This document shows positions 7,391 to 13,598 of a DNA stretch of 19,159 nt, piece after piece; the first letter of the stretch is position 1, and every line of letters begins with the position of its first letter. Source of the stretch: JBOHCT01 sp050699055 (GTDB taxonomy: Bacteria > Actinomycetota > Actinomycetes > Streptosporangiales > JBOHCT01); contig JBOHCT010000068.1 of the NCBI GenBank assembly GCA_050699055.1, positions 1 to 19,159 of the forward strand. Reading direction: 5' to 3'. Both the position numbers and the translations under genes were made by a program. Below the pieces are notes generated by a model. It made no database searches. It was not told the DNA's origin and saw only the letters and a list, made by a program, of their open reading frames with translations.

Positions 7391-8278
7391 TTACGTCAGC
7401 GAGGCTGAACTGTCGTCGCTTACTTCGCGACTCATGCGCGCAAGCAGACTCCGCGCGTCGTCGCCCCATACCGCTACCCGACGCAGTTGCCCCATGTGGG
7501 CCTGATAGATTCGCACGTCTTCAGGATCGCTGACGGTCACTCGTGCGTGCGGGGTTTCGATGGTGACGAACGAGCGGTCGTCGTCGGTCCGATTCTCATA
7601 GAGGTTGAACCCAACCCACGGGATTACGGGCGTCGTCGTGCCGATCGGGATCACACCTACGGAGACGTTGTCGAGTGTGGAGACCGTGACCACCCGGTCG
7701 AGCTGTGGGCGCAGCACGGAGGGAGGACCTGCTCTCCACCGAAGCGCAGGCTCAGTGAGGACGAACTCGAAGACCCTTCCACTCTCGTACAGGATCTGTT
7801 GGCGTTCGACTCGCGCCGCGACTGCCGGCGCGTACTCGCCCCGACCGGTCACGTCCGAGGCCGTGAAGACCTGGCGGGCATACTCCGCGGTCTGTAGCAG
7901 GCCGGGCACGATCGTGGGTTGGAAGATCCGCAGTGTTTGGGCAGTCGCCTCGAGCGCCGCGACGTCGGCTTGCAGAGCGGGCATCCCTGCTTGCTGGCTT
8001 GTTCGCCACGCTTCGACTTCGTTGAGCGCTGACTCGGTCAGTCCAACAAGCACCGCGCGTGACTCTTCCGACGCCCCCACCGCGTCCGCCCAGGCCATGA
8101 CCTCTGGCAACGACGGAACCGCTTGAGCATTCTCGATCCTCGATACGCTAGCCTGGCCGATCCCGATGTGAGCGGCCAGCTTCCGGCCGGAAAGCCCGGC
8201 CAACAGACGGAGTCGCCGCAGTTCCGCGCCCAGTCGGGCCCGCTGTACGTGCCTCACCAAAGGCTGAGGGTCGCTCAC
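7391..8278 (-). CDS. Scr1/DUF5753-family XRE transcriptional regulator
   Basis: A 295-residue protein with an N-terminal HTH (about residues 14-70: LGAELRRLRLLAGLSGRKLA, IGIGQASVSRIENAQAVPSL) and a C-terminal DUF5753 domain (about 100-285: TIVPGLLQTAEYARQVF, RQQILYESGRVFEFVLTEPA, LRWRAGPP, VSVGVIPIGTTTP). Such Scr1-type regulators are numerous in actinomycetes, where they usually pair with small DUF397 proteins and have been described as antitoxin-like. Here the partner upstream is a DUF6879-like protein. The GTG start overlaps that gene's stop as GTGA, so the two are translationally coupled. The family call is confident; targets are unknown, though the divergent promoter region at 9042-9282 is a natural candidate. 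Confidence 0.9.
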   Translation of the reverse strand: MSDPQPLVRHVQRARLGAELRRLRLLAGLSGRKLAAHIGIGQASVSRIENAQAVPSLPEVMAWADAVGASEESRAVLVGLTESALNEVEAWRTSQQAGMPALQADVAALEATAQTLRIFQPTIVPGLLQTAEYARQVFTASDVTGRGEYAPAVAARVERQQILYESGRVFEFVLTEPALRWRAGPPSVLRPQLDRVVTVSTLDNVSVGVIPIGTTTPVIPWVGFNLYENRTDDDRSFVTIETPHARVTVSDPEDVRIYQAHMGQLRRVAVWGDDARSLLARMSREVSDDSSASLT

Positions 8279-8826
8279 GCCACCCGCCGTCGGCCACGCT
8301 GGCTGGTCAGATAGGCGTTGAGAGGTACGGCGTGGGCGACCGTTAGGTCGCGCTCGAAGCGACAGCGATCGAGCGTGTCGGAGTCCTCGGCGTAGTCAAA
8401 CGCCACCGGATGTCCGTCCCGGTCGTAGCGCATCAGCACCGCGTAGGCATGTGCCGTCGACGCGTCGAACAGCCAGAAGTCCACAGCCAGCTCAGCGAGA
8501 CCCGCGTGGGCTGTCCGGTCAGCTATCAGGATCTCCTCCCCAGCGGCGGATGACTCGACATAGCCGACCAACTCATACCGCAGGTACTCCGACAGCGGGT
8601 GGTCCACCACATGCACGCGACGCCAGTGCTTGCCCTGCGTCGTCGTGACCGCGATGCGGGCCAGCCAGGGGCTAGTGCGTACTGACCGCTCCGGGCGGGG
8701 AGTGCCTTCGCGGAAGGCTCGAAACCGCTGGTCCTCCTCCGACACCGCGTAGTGCTGCAGCGTCTCCAACCGGAAGACGTCCGATTGGAGCCGGTCGAAG
8801 CAGGCGTCGAACTCGGCCTCGTTCAC
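8275..8826 (-). CDS. DUF6879-like protein, partner of the Scr1-type regulator
   Basis: A 183-residue soluble protein with a GTG start and no signal peptide or membrane segment. Its pattern matches the actinomycete family I know as DUF6879: FDACFDRLQSDVFRLETLQHY, then RPERSVRTSPWLARIAVTTT, GKHWRRVHVVDHPLSEYLRY, DFWLFDASTAHAYAVLMRYD and a C-terminal DTLDRCRFERDLTVAHAVPL. Members usually lie beside XRE/DUF5753 regulators, and their biochemical function is not known. Both ends overlap neighbours by 4 bp (GTGA), making it the middle gene of a coupled three-gene operon. It could fill the slot usually held by DUF397 proteins, as the effector or antagonist of the regulator; that role is inferred from position only. 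Confidence 0.75.
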   Translation of the reverse strand: MNEAEFDACFDRLQSDVFRLETLQHYAVSEEDQRFRAFREGTPRPERSVRTSPWLARIAVTTTQGKHWRRVHVVDHPLSEYLRYELVGYVESSAAGEEILIADRTAHAGLAELAVDFWLFDASTAHAYAVLMRYDRDGHPVAFDYAEDSDTLDRCRFERDLTVAHAVPLNAYLTSQRGRRRVA

Positions 8827-9041
8827 TCCGATCCTCTTCCACGGGTTCGGGCGTACTCGTCAAGGAGATCACGCGGGATCACGACGACCGCTTCGTGGTC
8901 CGGCATGTGTTCGAGCTGTGCCAGTGCTTCAGCGTCGACGAGCCTCTTTCCCTGTACAGCCATCAAACCGTCGACGTCGGTGTCGAAGATGTTCGGGCAC
9001 GGCCCGTTTTCGCAGTTTCCCACCCGCCGCGTCAGCCGCAT
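8823..9041 (-). CDS. Small 72-residue protein heading the regulator operon
   Basis: I chose ATG 9041 as the start because GGGAG lies six bases upstream and a good promoter (9082-9110) ends just before it. Longer upstream starts would lie within or beyond that promoter. The protein contains a CxxxxC segment (Cys10 and Cys15 in GNCENGPCPNIFDT), then LMAVQGKRL and an acidic helical C-terminus (HEAVVVIPRDLLDEYA). I recognise the general type as a small actinomycete protein found with Scr1-type regulators, but no function is known. Its stop overlaps the next gene's GTG (GTGA). The C-terminal half might be a protein-interaction helix and the cysteine pair a metal or redox site; both ideas are guesses. 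Confidence 0.65.
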   Translation of the reverse strand: MRLTRRVGNCENGPCPNIFDTDVDGLMAVQGKRLVDAEALAQLEHMPDHEAVVVIPRDLLDEYARTRGRGSE

Positions 9042-9081
9042 ACTGCGCTCCCATAATCCTGATCGATCCAGTCCGTTCCTC

Positions 9082-9110
9082 AGCATGGTCCCCCAGACCG
9101 CTTGCGTCAA
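9082..9110 (-). promoter_or_regulatory. Predicted sigma-70-type promoter of the regulator operon
   Basis: On the minus strand, TTGACG (9105-9110) and CATGCT (9082-9087) are separated by exactly 17 nt. This matches the housekeeping consensus TTGACA/TAnnnT apart from the first -10 base and last -35 base. The predicted start near 9075 leaves a leader of about 34 nt with a ribosome binding site before ATG 9041. Confidence 0.55.
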
Positions 9111-9145
9111 GGGTCTAACGGGCATAACCTTGGCTTGATACAGAG

Positions 9146-9163
9146 TGATCCGAAATGATCCGA
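9146..9163. promoter_or_regulatory. TGATCCGA direct repeat, candidate regulator site
   Basis: TGATCCGA occurs at 9146-9153 and 9156-9163, ten bp apart (one helical turn), in the 241-bp divergent spacer between the regulator operon and the peptide/methyltransferase operon. It is placed to bind the neighbouring HTH protein and control either side. Apart from this and the promoter above, nothing else stands out in the spacer. Confidence 0.3.
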
Positions 9164-9282
9164 CCCGACCAAGACCCTTCAAGAGGCCGCAGTGCAACAA
9201 CTCTGGCTGGCGAGACCCCGTATCGCCGACCCGGGGGCACCGGCGAACCGCGACACAAGCCCCCTCAGCGTGGGAGGACCAG

Positions 9283-9510
9283 ATGCATGACAACTCCTGG
9301 GCCCGAGCCGACGAGGCCGTGTTCGACCTGTGTTTGGCGCTGGAGCGATGGCGCGGCCGCGACGCGGGACGCTCCGTACGCTGGTGCCACCGCGGGGTCG
9401 CCGGTGAGCCATCAGAAGAGGTTGTCAGCCTCGCGCTGACTGTCGCTGAAGCCGAGCGGCTGGCCCGGCACCTCGAAGCCTTCCCATCCAGCGAAGACGG
9501 GGTGCCGTGA
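9283..9510 (+). CDS. Small acidic protein, first gene of the methyltransferase operon
   Basis: A 75-residue protein starts at ATG 9283, with GGGAGG five bases upstream; longer upstream frames lack such a site. It is soluble and probably helical (DEAVFDLCLALERWRGRDAG, then EEVVSLALTVAEAERLARHL) with an acidic C-terminus. I do not recognise the family. It is transcribed with the proline-rich peptide (80 nt downstream) and the methyltransferase, and divergently from the regulator operon. The N-terminal LCLALERWRGR followed by a short strand-helix arrangement could suit a small binding or adaptor protein for the peptide or enzyme, but that is inferred only from the operon. Confidence 0.65.
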   Translation: MHDNSWARADEAVFDLCLALERWRGRDAGRSVRWCHRGVAGEPSEEVVSLALTVAEAERLARHLEAFPSSEDGVP

Positions 9511-9589
9511 GCGGTCGAAACGCGGCCTCGAAGGAGTTACGCCCCGTAACGTCACGGTCTGAGGGAGCAAGGAGGGAGGTCGTCACCCC

Positions 9590-9685
9590 ATGGGCCAACA
9601 TGAGAAGCCGCCTCCGCCCAACCCGAAACCGAAGCCACCGAACCCGGATTCCCCACCCAAAGGCGGCGGAAAACGCGAGAAATGA
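9590..9685 (+). CDS. 31-residue Pro/Lys-rich peptide, candidate modified-peptide precursor
   Basis: The peptide starts at ATG 9590, nine bases after a strong GGAGGGAGGT site, and its TGA overlaps the ATG of the methyltransferase gene as ATGA. It begins MGQHEKPPPPNPKPK and ends SPPKGGGKREK. Eleven of 31 residues are proline and six lysine; there is no Cys and no aromatic residue. It has one Asp (followed by Ser) and two Asn. Good ribosome binding, codon phasing and coupling argue for real translation. A PIMT-like enzyme acting on Asp or isoaspartate could use the Asp-Ser or Asn sites, making this a possible substrate (RiPP-like). Alternatively it may be only a leader ORF that couples translation of the methyltransferase. 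Confidence 0.6.
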   Translation: MGQHEKPPPPNPKPKPPNPDSPPKGGGKREK

Positions 9686-10878
9686 CAGGCGCAGGCGAGC
9701 CACGCGCCCAGGTCACGCCTGGATGGGCCCGGGCTCTGCGTGACGCGGGTGAGCTGGCGCCCCAGTGGGAGGCCGTCTTTCAGCAAGTGCCTCGGCACCT
9801 GTTTCTCCCCAACCTTGTGTGGCCCTTCGACCGCGAGCACGGCCAGTATGGGGCCATCGACAGGACCGTGAGCCCCCCGGACTGGTACCGCTCAGCGAAC
9901 GCCGATGTCGCCATCGTCACCCAATGGGACGATGGCCGACACATCGGACTCGAGCCAGGCGAGACCCCCACGTCCTCATCATCCGAGCCGACCTTGGTGG
10001 CCCGGATGCTCGCCGACCTCAACGTTCGCCCCGGACAGCGGGTGCTGGACCTCGGCACCGGCACGGGATGGACCAGTGCGCTGCTCGCCACGCGTCTCGG
10101 GCAGGAGAGCGTGGTCGGCGTAGAGGTGGACCCCGCTGTGGCCGAGGCCGCCCGTGCTCGCCTGCGCGCGGCTGGACTCGCCCCACTGATCGTAACCGGC
10201 GAAGGCGACGACGGCTGGGCGCCAGGAGCACCCTACGACCGGCTGCACGCGGCGTTCGCGGTACACGACATCCCTCGGGCGTGGGTCGAGCAGACCCGCC
10301 CGGGTGGCTCGATAGTCGTCCCTTGGGCTACTCCCTTCACGCATACGGGCGCGATCGCTCGGCTTACCGTCCACGCGGACGGCTCGGCGAGCGGAACCTT
10401 TACGCGGCCCGCCGAGTTCATGCTCTCGCGCTCGCGGCGCAGTGCCTGGCCAGACCACAGCGACTACGTACGGCCGGGCAGTTGGCCGGCCGATACTTCC
10501 GAGTCGGTGACCGCCTTGCGGCCCCAGGACTTGTGGGACAGCCCCGAGGGGACCGGCGAGTTCGTAGTGGGCCTGATGGTGCCCCGCGCTGTACACACCA
10601 CCGGCTACGACGCCGCGGGAACGCTCGTCGCGTGGTTCTACTCCCTGAACTGCCGCTCGTGGGCCGTTGTGTGTTTCCGCCCGGAGGGACTAGGCCGGTC
10701 TGAGGTGTACCAGGGAGGCGGAGACCGCCGGCTGTGGGATGAGGTGGAGAACGCCTACAGGTGGTGGGAACATCGGGGTCGGCCTCGGTGCCGCCGCTTC
10801 GGGCTCACCGTCGACCCCGGAGGACGGGCGACGGTGTGGCTGGACCGGCCAGAACAACCGCTTCCGATATTCCTGTAA
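9682..10878 (+). CDS. PIMT-like (PCMT-family) peptide/protein O-methyltransferase
   Basis: A 398-residue SAM-dependent methyltransferase of the protein-L-isoaspartate methyltransferase type. The N-terminal part has VPRHLFLP (residues 36-43) and the substrate-pocket stretch SSSSEPTLVARML (98-110). The SAM motif VLDLGTGTGWTSALLA is at 121-136 and VVGVEVD at 144-150, then GGSIVVPWATPF. About 180 residues extend beyond the catalytic core. This long architecture recalls methyltransferases of ATP-grasp-type peptide maturation systems (TIGR04188-like) rather than repair PIMTs of about 210-220 residues. No ATP-grasp ligase is nearby, so the system may be reduced or different. It is coupled by ATGA to the proline-rich peptide gene, which makes that peptide the most likely substrate. 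Family assignment is strong; the substrate is inferred. Confidence 0.85.
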   Translation: MTGAGEPRAQVTPGWARALRDAGELAPQWEAVFQQVPRHLFLPNLVWPFDREHGQYGAIDRTVSPPDWYRSANADVAIVTQWDDGRHIGLEPGETPTSSSSEPTLVARMLADLNVRPGQRVLDLGTGTGWTSALLATRLGQESVVGVEVDPAVAEAARARLRAAGLAPLIVTGEGDDGWAPGAPYDRLHAAFAVHDIPRAWVEQTRPGGSIVVPWATPFTHTGAIARLTVHADGSASGTFTRPAEFMLSRSRRSAWPDHSDYVRPGSWPADTSESVTALRPQDLWDSPEGTGEFVVGLMVPRAVHTTGYDAAGTLVAWFYSLNCRSWAVVCFRPEGLGRSEVYQGGGDRRLWDEVENAYRWWEHRGRPRCRRFGLTVDPGGRATVWLDRPEQPLPIFL

Positions 10879-11001
10879 CCTCGCCCGCATCTGCCTGTTG
10901 CTGGAAGGAACGGAGCTGTTTCTTGTCGGTACGGTCGGATAGCGTCGCGGCATCCGTGGACCGCTGAGCACCAACGGCTGCGCTGGTACAAGGGAGGTCG
11001 G

Positions 11002-13005
11002 ATGTCCGATGGAGTTTCTGGCTGGCTCGCCGACGCCGTCTCGGCCTTCGGCGTAGCGTGCGAGGAGCGCCTGGGTGGGGCTGGCGAGGCTGAGGCCGCG
11101 ATCCGCCCGCCCATCGAGGGTCTCCTGCAAGCCGCCGGCTCAGCATTGTCTCTCCACGTCGTCGAGCACGGTGAGGCTGCCGTTGAGGACCTGCAGGTGC
11201 GTCCCGATTACGCCATCCGCGTGGACGGCGCGATCACTGGCTACGTCGAGGTGAAGAAGCCTCGCACGGACATCGACCCCAGCTCGTTTGGCGGCCACAA
11301 CCGCACTCAATGGGAGCGTCTGCAAAACGTCCCGAATCTCATCTACACCAACGGCCACTCATGGGCCCTATTCCGCAGCGGCGAGCTGGTGGGTGAGGTC
11401 GTCCACCTCGACGGCGACCTGTACACGGCCGGGGCACACCTGACAGTGCGAGACAGGTCGTTCGAGCGGCTGCTTCGAGACTTCCTCGGGTGGAGGCCCG
11501 TCCCGATCACCTCCGTCAAGCGGCTCGTCCAGGCGGTGGCGCCGCTGTGCCTCTTGCTCCGCAAGGAGGTCGTGGACCAGCTCACGCGGGAGACGCGCGC
11601 GATCCGCGGCGGCGAGTCGGAGGACGATCAGCCGTTCACCGGCCTCGCCTCCGACTGGCGTCGCCTACTCTTCCCCACGGCCAGCGACGACACGTTCGCG
11701 GACGGCTACGCCCAGGCGGTCACCTTCGCGTTGCTGCTGGCCCGTGTGGAGGGGATTGAGCTCGCCGGGCGGAGCCTGCACGAGGTCGGCAGAGAGCTCG
11801 GCCCCTCCCACTCGCTGATGGGGAGGGCGCTGCAGCTGCTCACCGATCCGGTCTCCGACACCTTCCGCGTGACCCTCGACCTCCTGGTCCGGGTGATCGG
11901 CGCCGTCGAGTGGGAGCAGATCCGCGCCGGTCGCGCGGATGCCTACCTCCACCTGTACGAGCACTTCCTCGGCGAGTACGACGAGGCGCTGCGTCGAGCC
12001 TCCGGCTCCTACTACACGCCTCGCGAGGTCGTGGTAGAGATGGTCCGTCTCGCCGACGAGGCGCTCCGCGGCTGGCTCGGCTGCGAGCGCGGGTTCCTGT
12101 CCCACCAGGTCGTGACTGTCGACCCGGCGATGGGAACGGACACGTATCTGCACGCGATCATCCAGCGTGTCGCCGGGCAGATCGCCGATGAGGAAGGGCC
12201 AGGTGCCGCGCCGGGCGCGGTGAGCCAGGTGATCCGGCGGCTGGTGGGCTTCGAGCTGCAGATGGGGCCCTACGCCGTCGCCGAGCTGCGCGCCTCCGAT
12301 CTCGTTCACGGGTATGGCTCCGTTCCGCCATCGCGTGGCCTCTCTTTGTACGTGACGGACGCCCTCGACGACCCGCACCAGGAGCAGATGCAGCTCGCTC
12401 ACACGTTCGCGCCGCTCGCGCGGTCCCGGAGGGAGGCCAACAGGTTTAAGCGGAGCGTCCCGGTCACCGTCGTGATCGGCAACCCGCCCTACAAGGAGCG
12501 CGCCGAGGGCCTCGGCGGCTGGGTCGAGCAGGGCAACCCGAACATGCCCGCGCCGCTCGACGCCTTCCGCCTCGCCGGCAACGGCCGAGTCGAGTACGTG
12601 CTGAAGAACCTCTACGTCTACTTCTGGCGCTGGGCGACGTGGAAGGTCTTCGATGCCGAGGCGGATGGTCACCATGGCCTCGTGACATTCATCAGCACTA
12701 GCGGCTACCTGCGCGGTCCTGGCTTCAAGGGCATGCGGGAGTACCTCCGCCGCACCTGCGAGGAAGGCTGGATCGTCAACGTCAGTCCGGAGGGCCACCG
12801 GCCGGACGTCCCGACCCGCGTGTTCCCCGGCGTGCAGCAGCCGCTCGCGATCGGGCTGTTCGTCCGGCGCGACGACACGGACAAGAACACGCCCGCGCGG
12901 CTGTGGTACGCCAAGGTCCACGGCCGCCGTGAGAACAAGTACGCGCAGCTCGCCAGGTGGCGGTGCGCGACTCCAAGGACCGCACCGGCCCGGTGCTTAC
13001 GCTGA
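11002..13005 (+). CDS. Type ISP-like restriction/modification protein, C-terminally truncated
   Basis: It starts at ATG with AGGGAGGT just upstream. The N-terminal domain looks like a PD-(D/E)xK nuclease (PDY at 68-70, EVKKP at 83-87). A helical linker is followed by an N6-adenine methyltransferase domain with GSYYTPREVVVEM (335-347), SAM motif I at about 371-385 (VTVDPAMGTDTYL) and catalytic NPPY at 494-497. The conserved stretch LWYAKVHGRRENKYAQLA follows. Intact relatives I know run to about 1000 residues and end in a target-recognition region; here homology stops at about residue 651 (12954), followed by an out-of-family tail. Motif I also has Asp where the family has Gly (GTG to GTD), which should weaken SAM binding. 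There is no helicase domain. It is probably a decaying gene. Confidence 0.8.
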   Translation: MSDGVSGWLADAVSAFGVACEERLGGAGEAEAAIRPPIEGLLQAAGSALSLHVVEHGEAAVEDLQVRPDYAIRVDGAITGYVEVKKPRTDIDPSSFGGHNRTQWERLQNVPNLIYTNGHSWALFRSGELVGEVVHLDGDLYTAGAHLTVRDRSFERLLRDFLGWRPVPITSVKRLVQAVAPLCLLLRKEVVDQLTRETRAIRGGESEDDQPFTGLASDWRRLLFPTASDDTFADGYAQAVTFALLLARVEGIELAGRSLHEVGRELGPSHSLMGRALQLLTDPVSDTFRVTLDLLVRVIGAVEWEQIRAGRADAYLHLYEHFLGEYDEALRRASGSYYTPREVVVEMVRLADEALRGWLGCERGFLSHQVVTVDPAMGTDTYLHAIIQRVAGQIADEEGPGAAPGAVSQVIRRLVGFELQMGPYAVAELRASDLVHGYGSVPPSRGLSLYVTDALDDPHQEQMQLAHTFAPLARSRREANRFKRSVPVTVVIGNPPYKERAEGLGGWVEQGNPNMPAPLDAFRLAGNGRVEYVLKNLYVYFWRWATWKVFDAEADGHHGLVTFISTSGYLRGPGFKGMREYLRRTCEEGWIVNVSPEGHRPDVPTRVFPGVQQPLAIGLFVRRDDTDKNTPARLWYAKVHGRRENKYAQLARWRCATPRTAPARCLR

Positions 13006-13064
13006 CCGAGCGGGAGTGGGCATCGTTCGTAAGCTCCGTCAAGCGCGGCCGCTTCGACCTCTGA
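12957..13064 (+). pseudogene. C-terminal fragment of a DUF397 gene
   Basis: In a different frame from the restriction gene, 12957-13064 encodes 35 residues plus TGA: VAVRDSKDRTGPVLTLT, then a Trp-containing EREWASFVSSVKRGRFDL end. This is the characteristic C-terminal half of DUF397 proteins, the usual small partners of Scr1-type regulators. The N-terminal half (normally with a WRKSSYS-like motif) is missing and the restriction gene's sequence takes its place, so the breakpoint lies near 12955. No intact XRE partner for it remains. Confidence 0.75.
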
Positions 13065-13180
13065 GCCGACAGACCAGCGAGAGGACCAGAGATTTGGGGC
13101 CTCGACCTGCCCGGGGTTCGATCCTTGGTCGGGGCACGCCTACGGCGTCCGACGATCTTCTCGGTCTCGCGGGAACGCCG

Positions 13181-13555
13181 TCACGCCCCAGAGATTCGGA
13201 TGAGGACAGGCATACCGTGGCGGGCGAGTACCAGCACGGTCGCGAGCGGCACAGGCATCGGGGCCCACCGGCGCATTCCATAGACGGCACACCGCGCGTG
13301 GTCTCCCTCGACGGTGACGACGGCCCAGCCGGCCACGCCAGGCCATGACCAGCGCAAAGAGCTGGCCAGCCGTGCGGTTCCGTACGGTGGGCAGCGCACG
13401 TCGACGCGGGCGACAGCGCCCTCGGCCGTTCGTACGGACAGCGTGGCCCACCGGTCGCGCTGCTCAGCCGCCCGCATCCGTCCCAGACGCCCGACCGCCT
13501 CCGACGGCCGGACGGTACGGCGCGACGGCCGCGCACTCGGGTGTGGCAGGTGCAT
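13181..13555 (-). CDS. Conserved-looking 124-residue protein of unknown function, end of the hyp operon
   Basis: Starting at ATG 13555, nine bases after a GAGGAGT site, this gene begins 43 nt after hypE's stop and is probably its co-transcribed last member. I do not recognise a named family. A basic N-terminus (residues 1-35) precedes a compact region with ARVDVRCPPYGTARLASSL, RWSWPGVAGWAVVTVEGD, HARCAVYG and VPLATVLVLARHGMPVLIRI. The regular Trp/Cys-containing strands and good codon bias suggest a real folded soluble protein. No transmembrane helix or nucleotide-binding motif stands out. It could be a small accessory to hydrogenase maturation, or an unrelated gene captured at the operon end. 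Confidence 0.6.
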   Translation of the reverse strand: MHLPHPSARPSRRTVRPSEAVGRLGRMRAAEQRDRWATLSVRTAEGAVARVDVRCPPYGTARLASSLRWSWPGVAGWAVVTVEGDHARCAVYGMRRWAPMPVPLATVLVLARHGMPVLIRISGA

Positions 13556-13598
13556 GGCCCCAGTACTCCTCGGAGATCGGTCGGCCGATCGAAACCCC

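Noticed and set aside
9507..9743. A 78-residue frame whose GTG overlaps the 75-residue gene's stop (GTGA)
   Set aside because: It is very Arg-rich, resembles an out-of-frame translation, and overlaps both the well-positioned proline-rich peptide and the methyltransferase start.
11665..12921. 418-residue minus-strand frame across the restriction/modification gene
   Set aside because: Antisense shadow; the plus-strand frame carries the EVKKP and NPPY motifs and the expected domain order.
13101..13150. A tRNA-like T-arm (GGGGTTCGATCC) that might mark an att site
   Set aside because: The five-base stem around TTCGATC does not pair, and no acceptor, D or anticodon arm can be drawn; no downstream att-like repeat was found.
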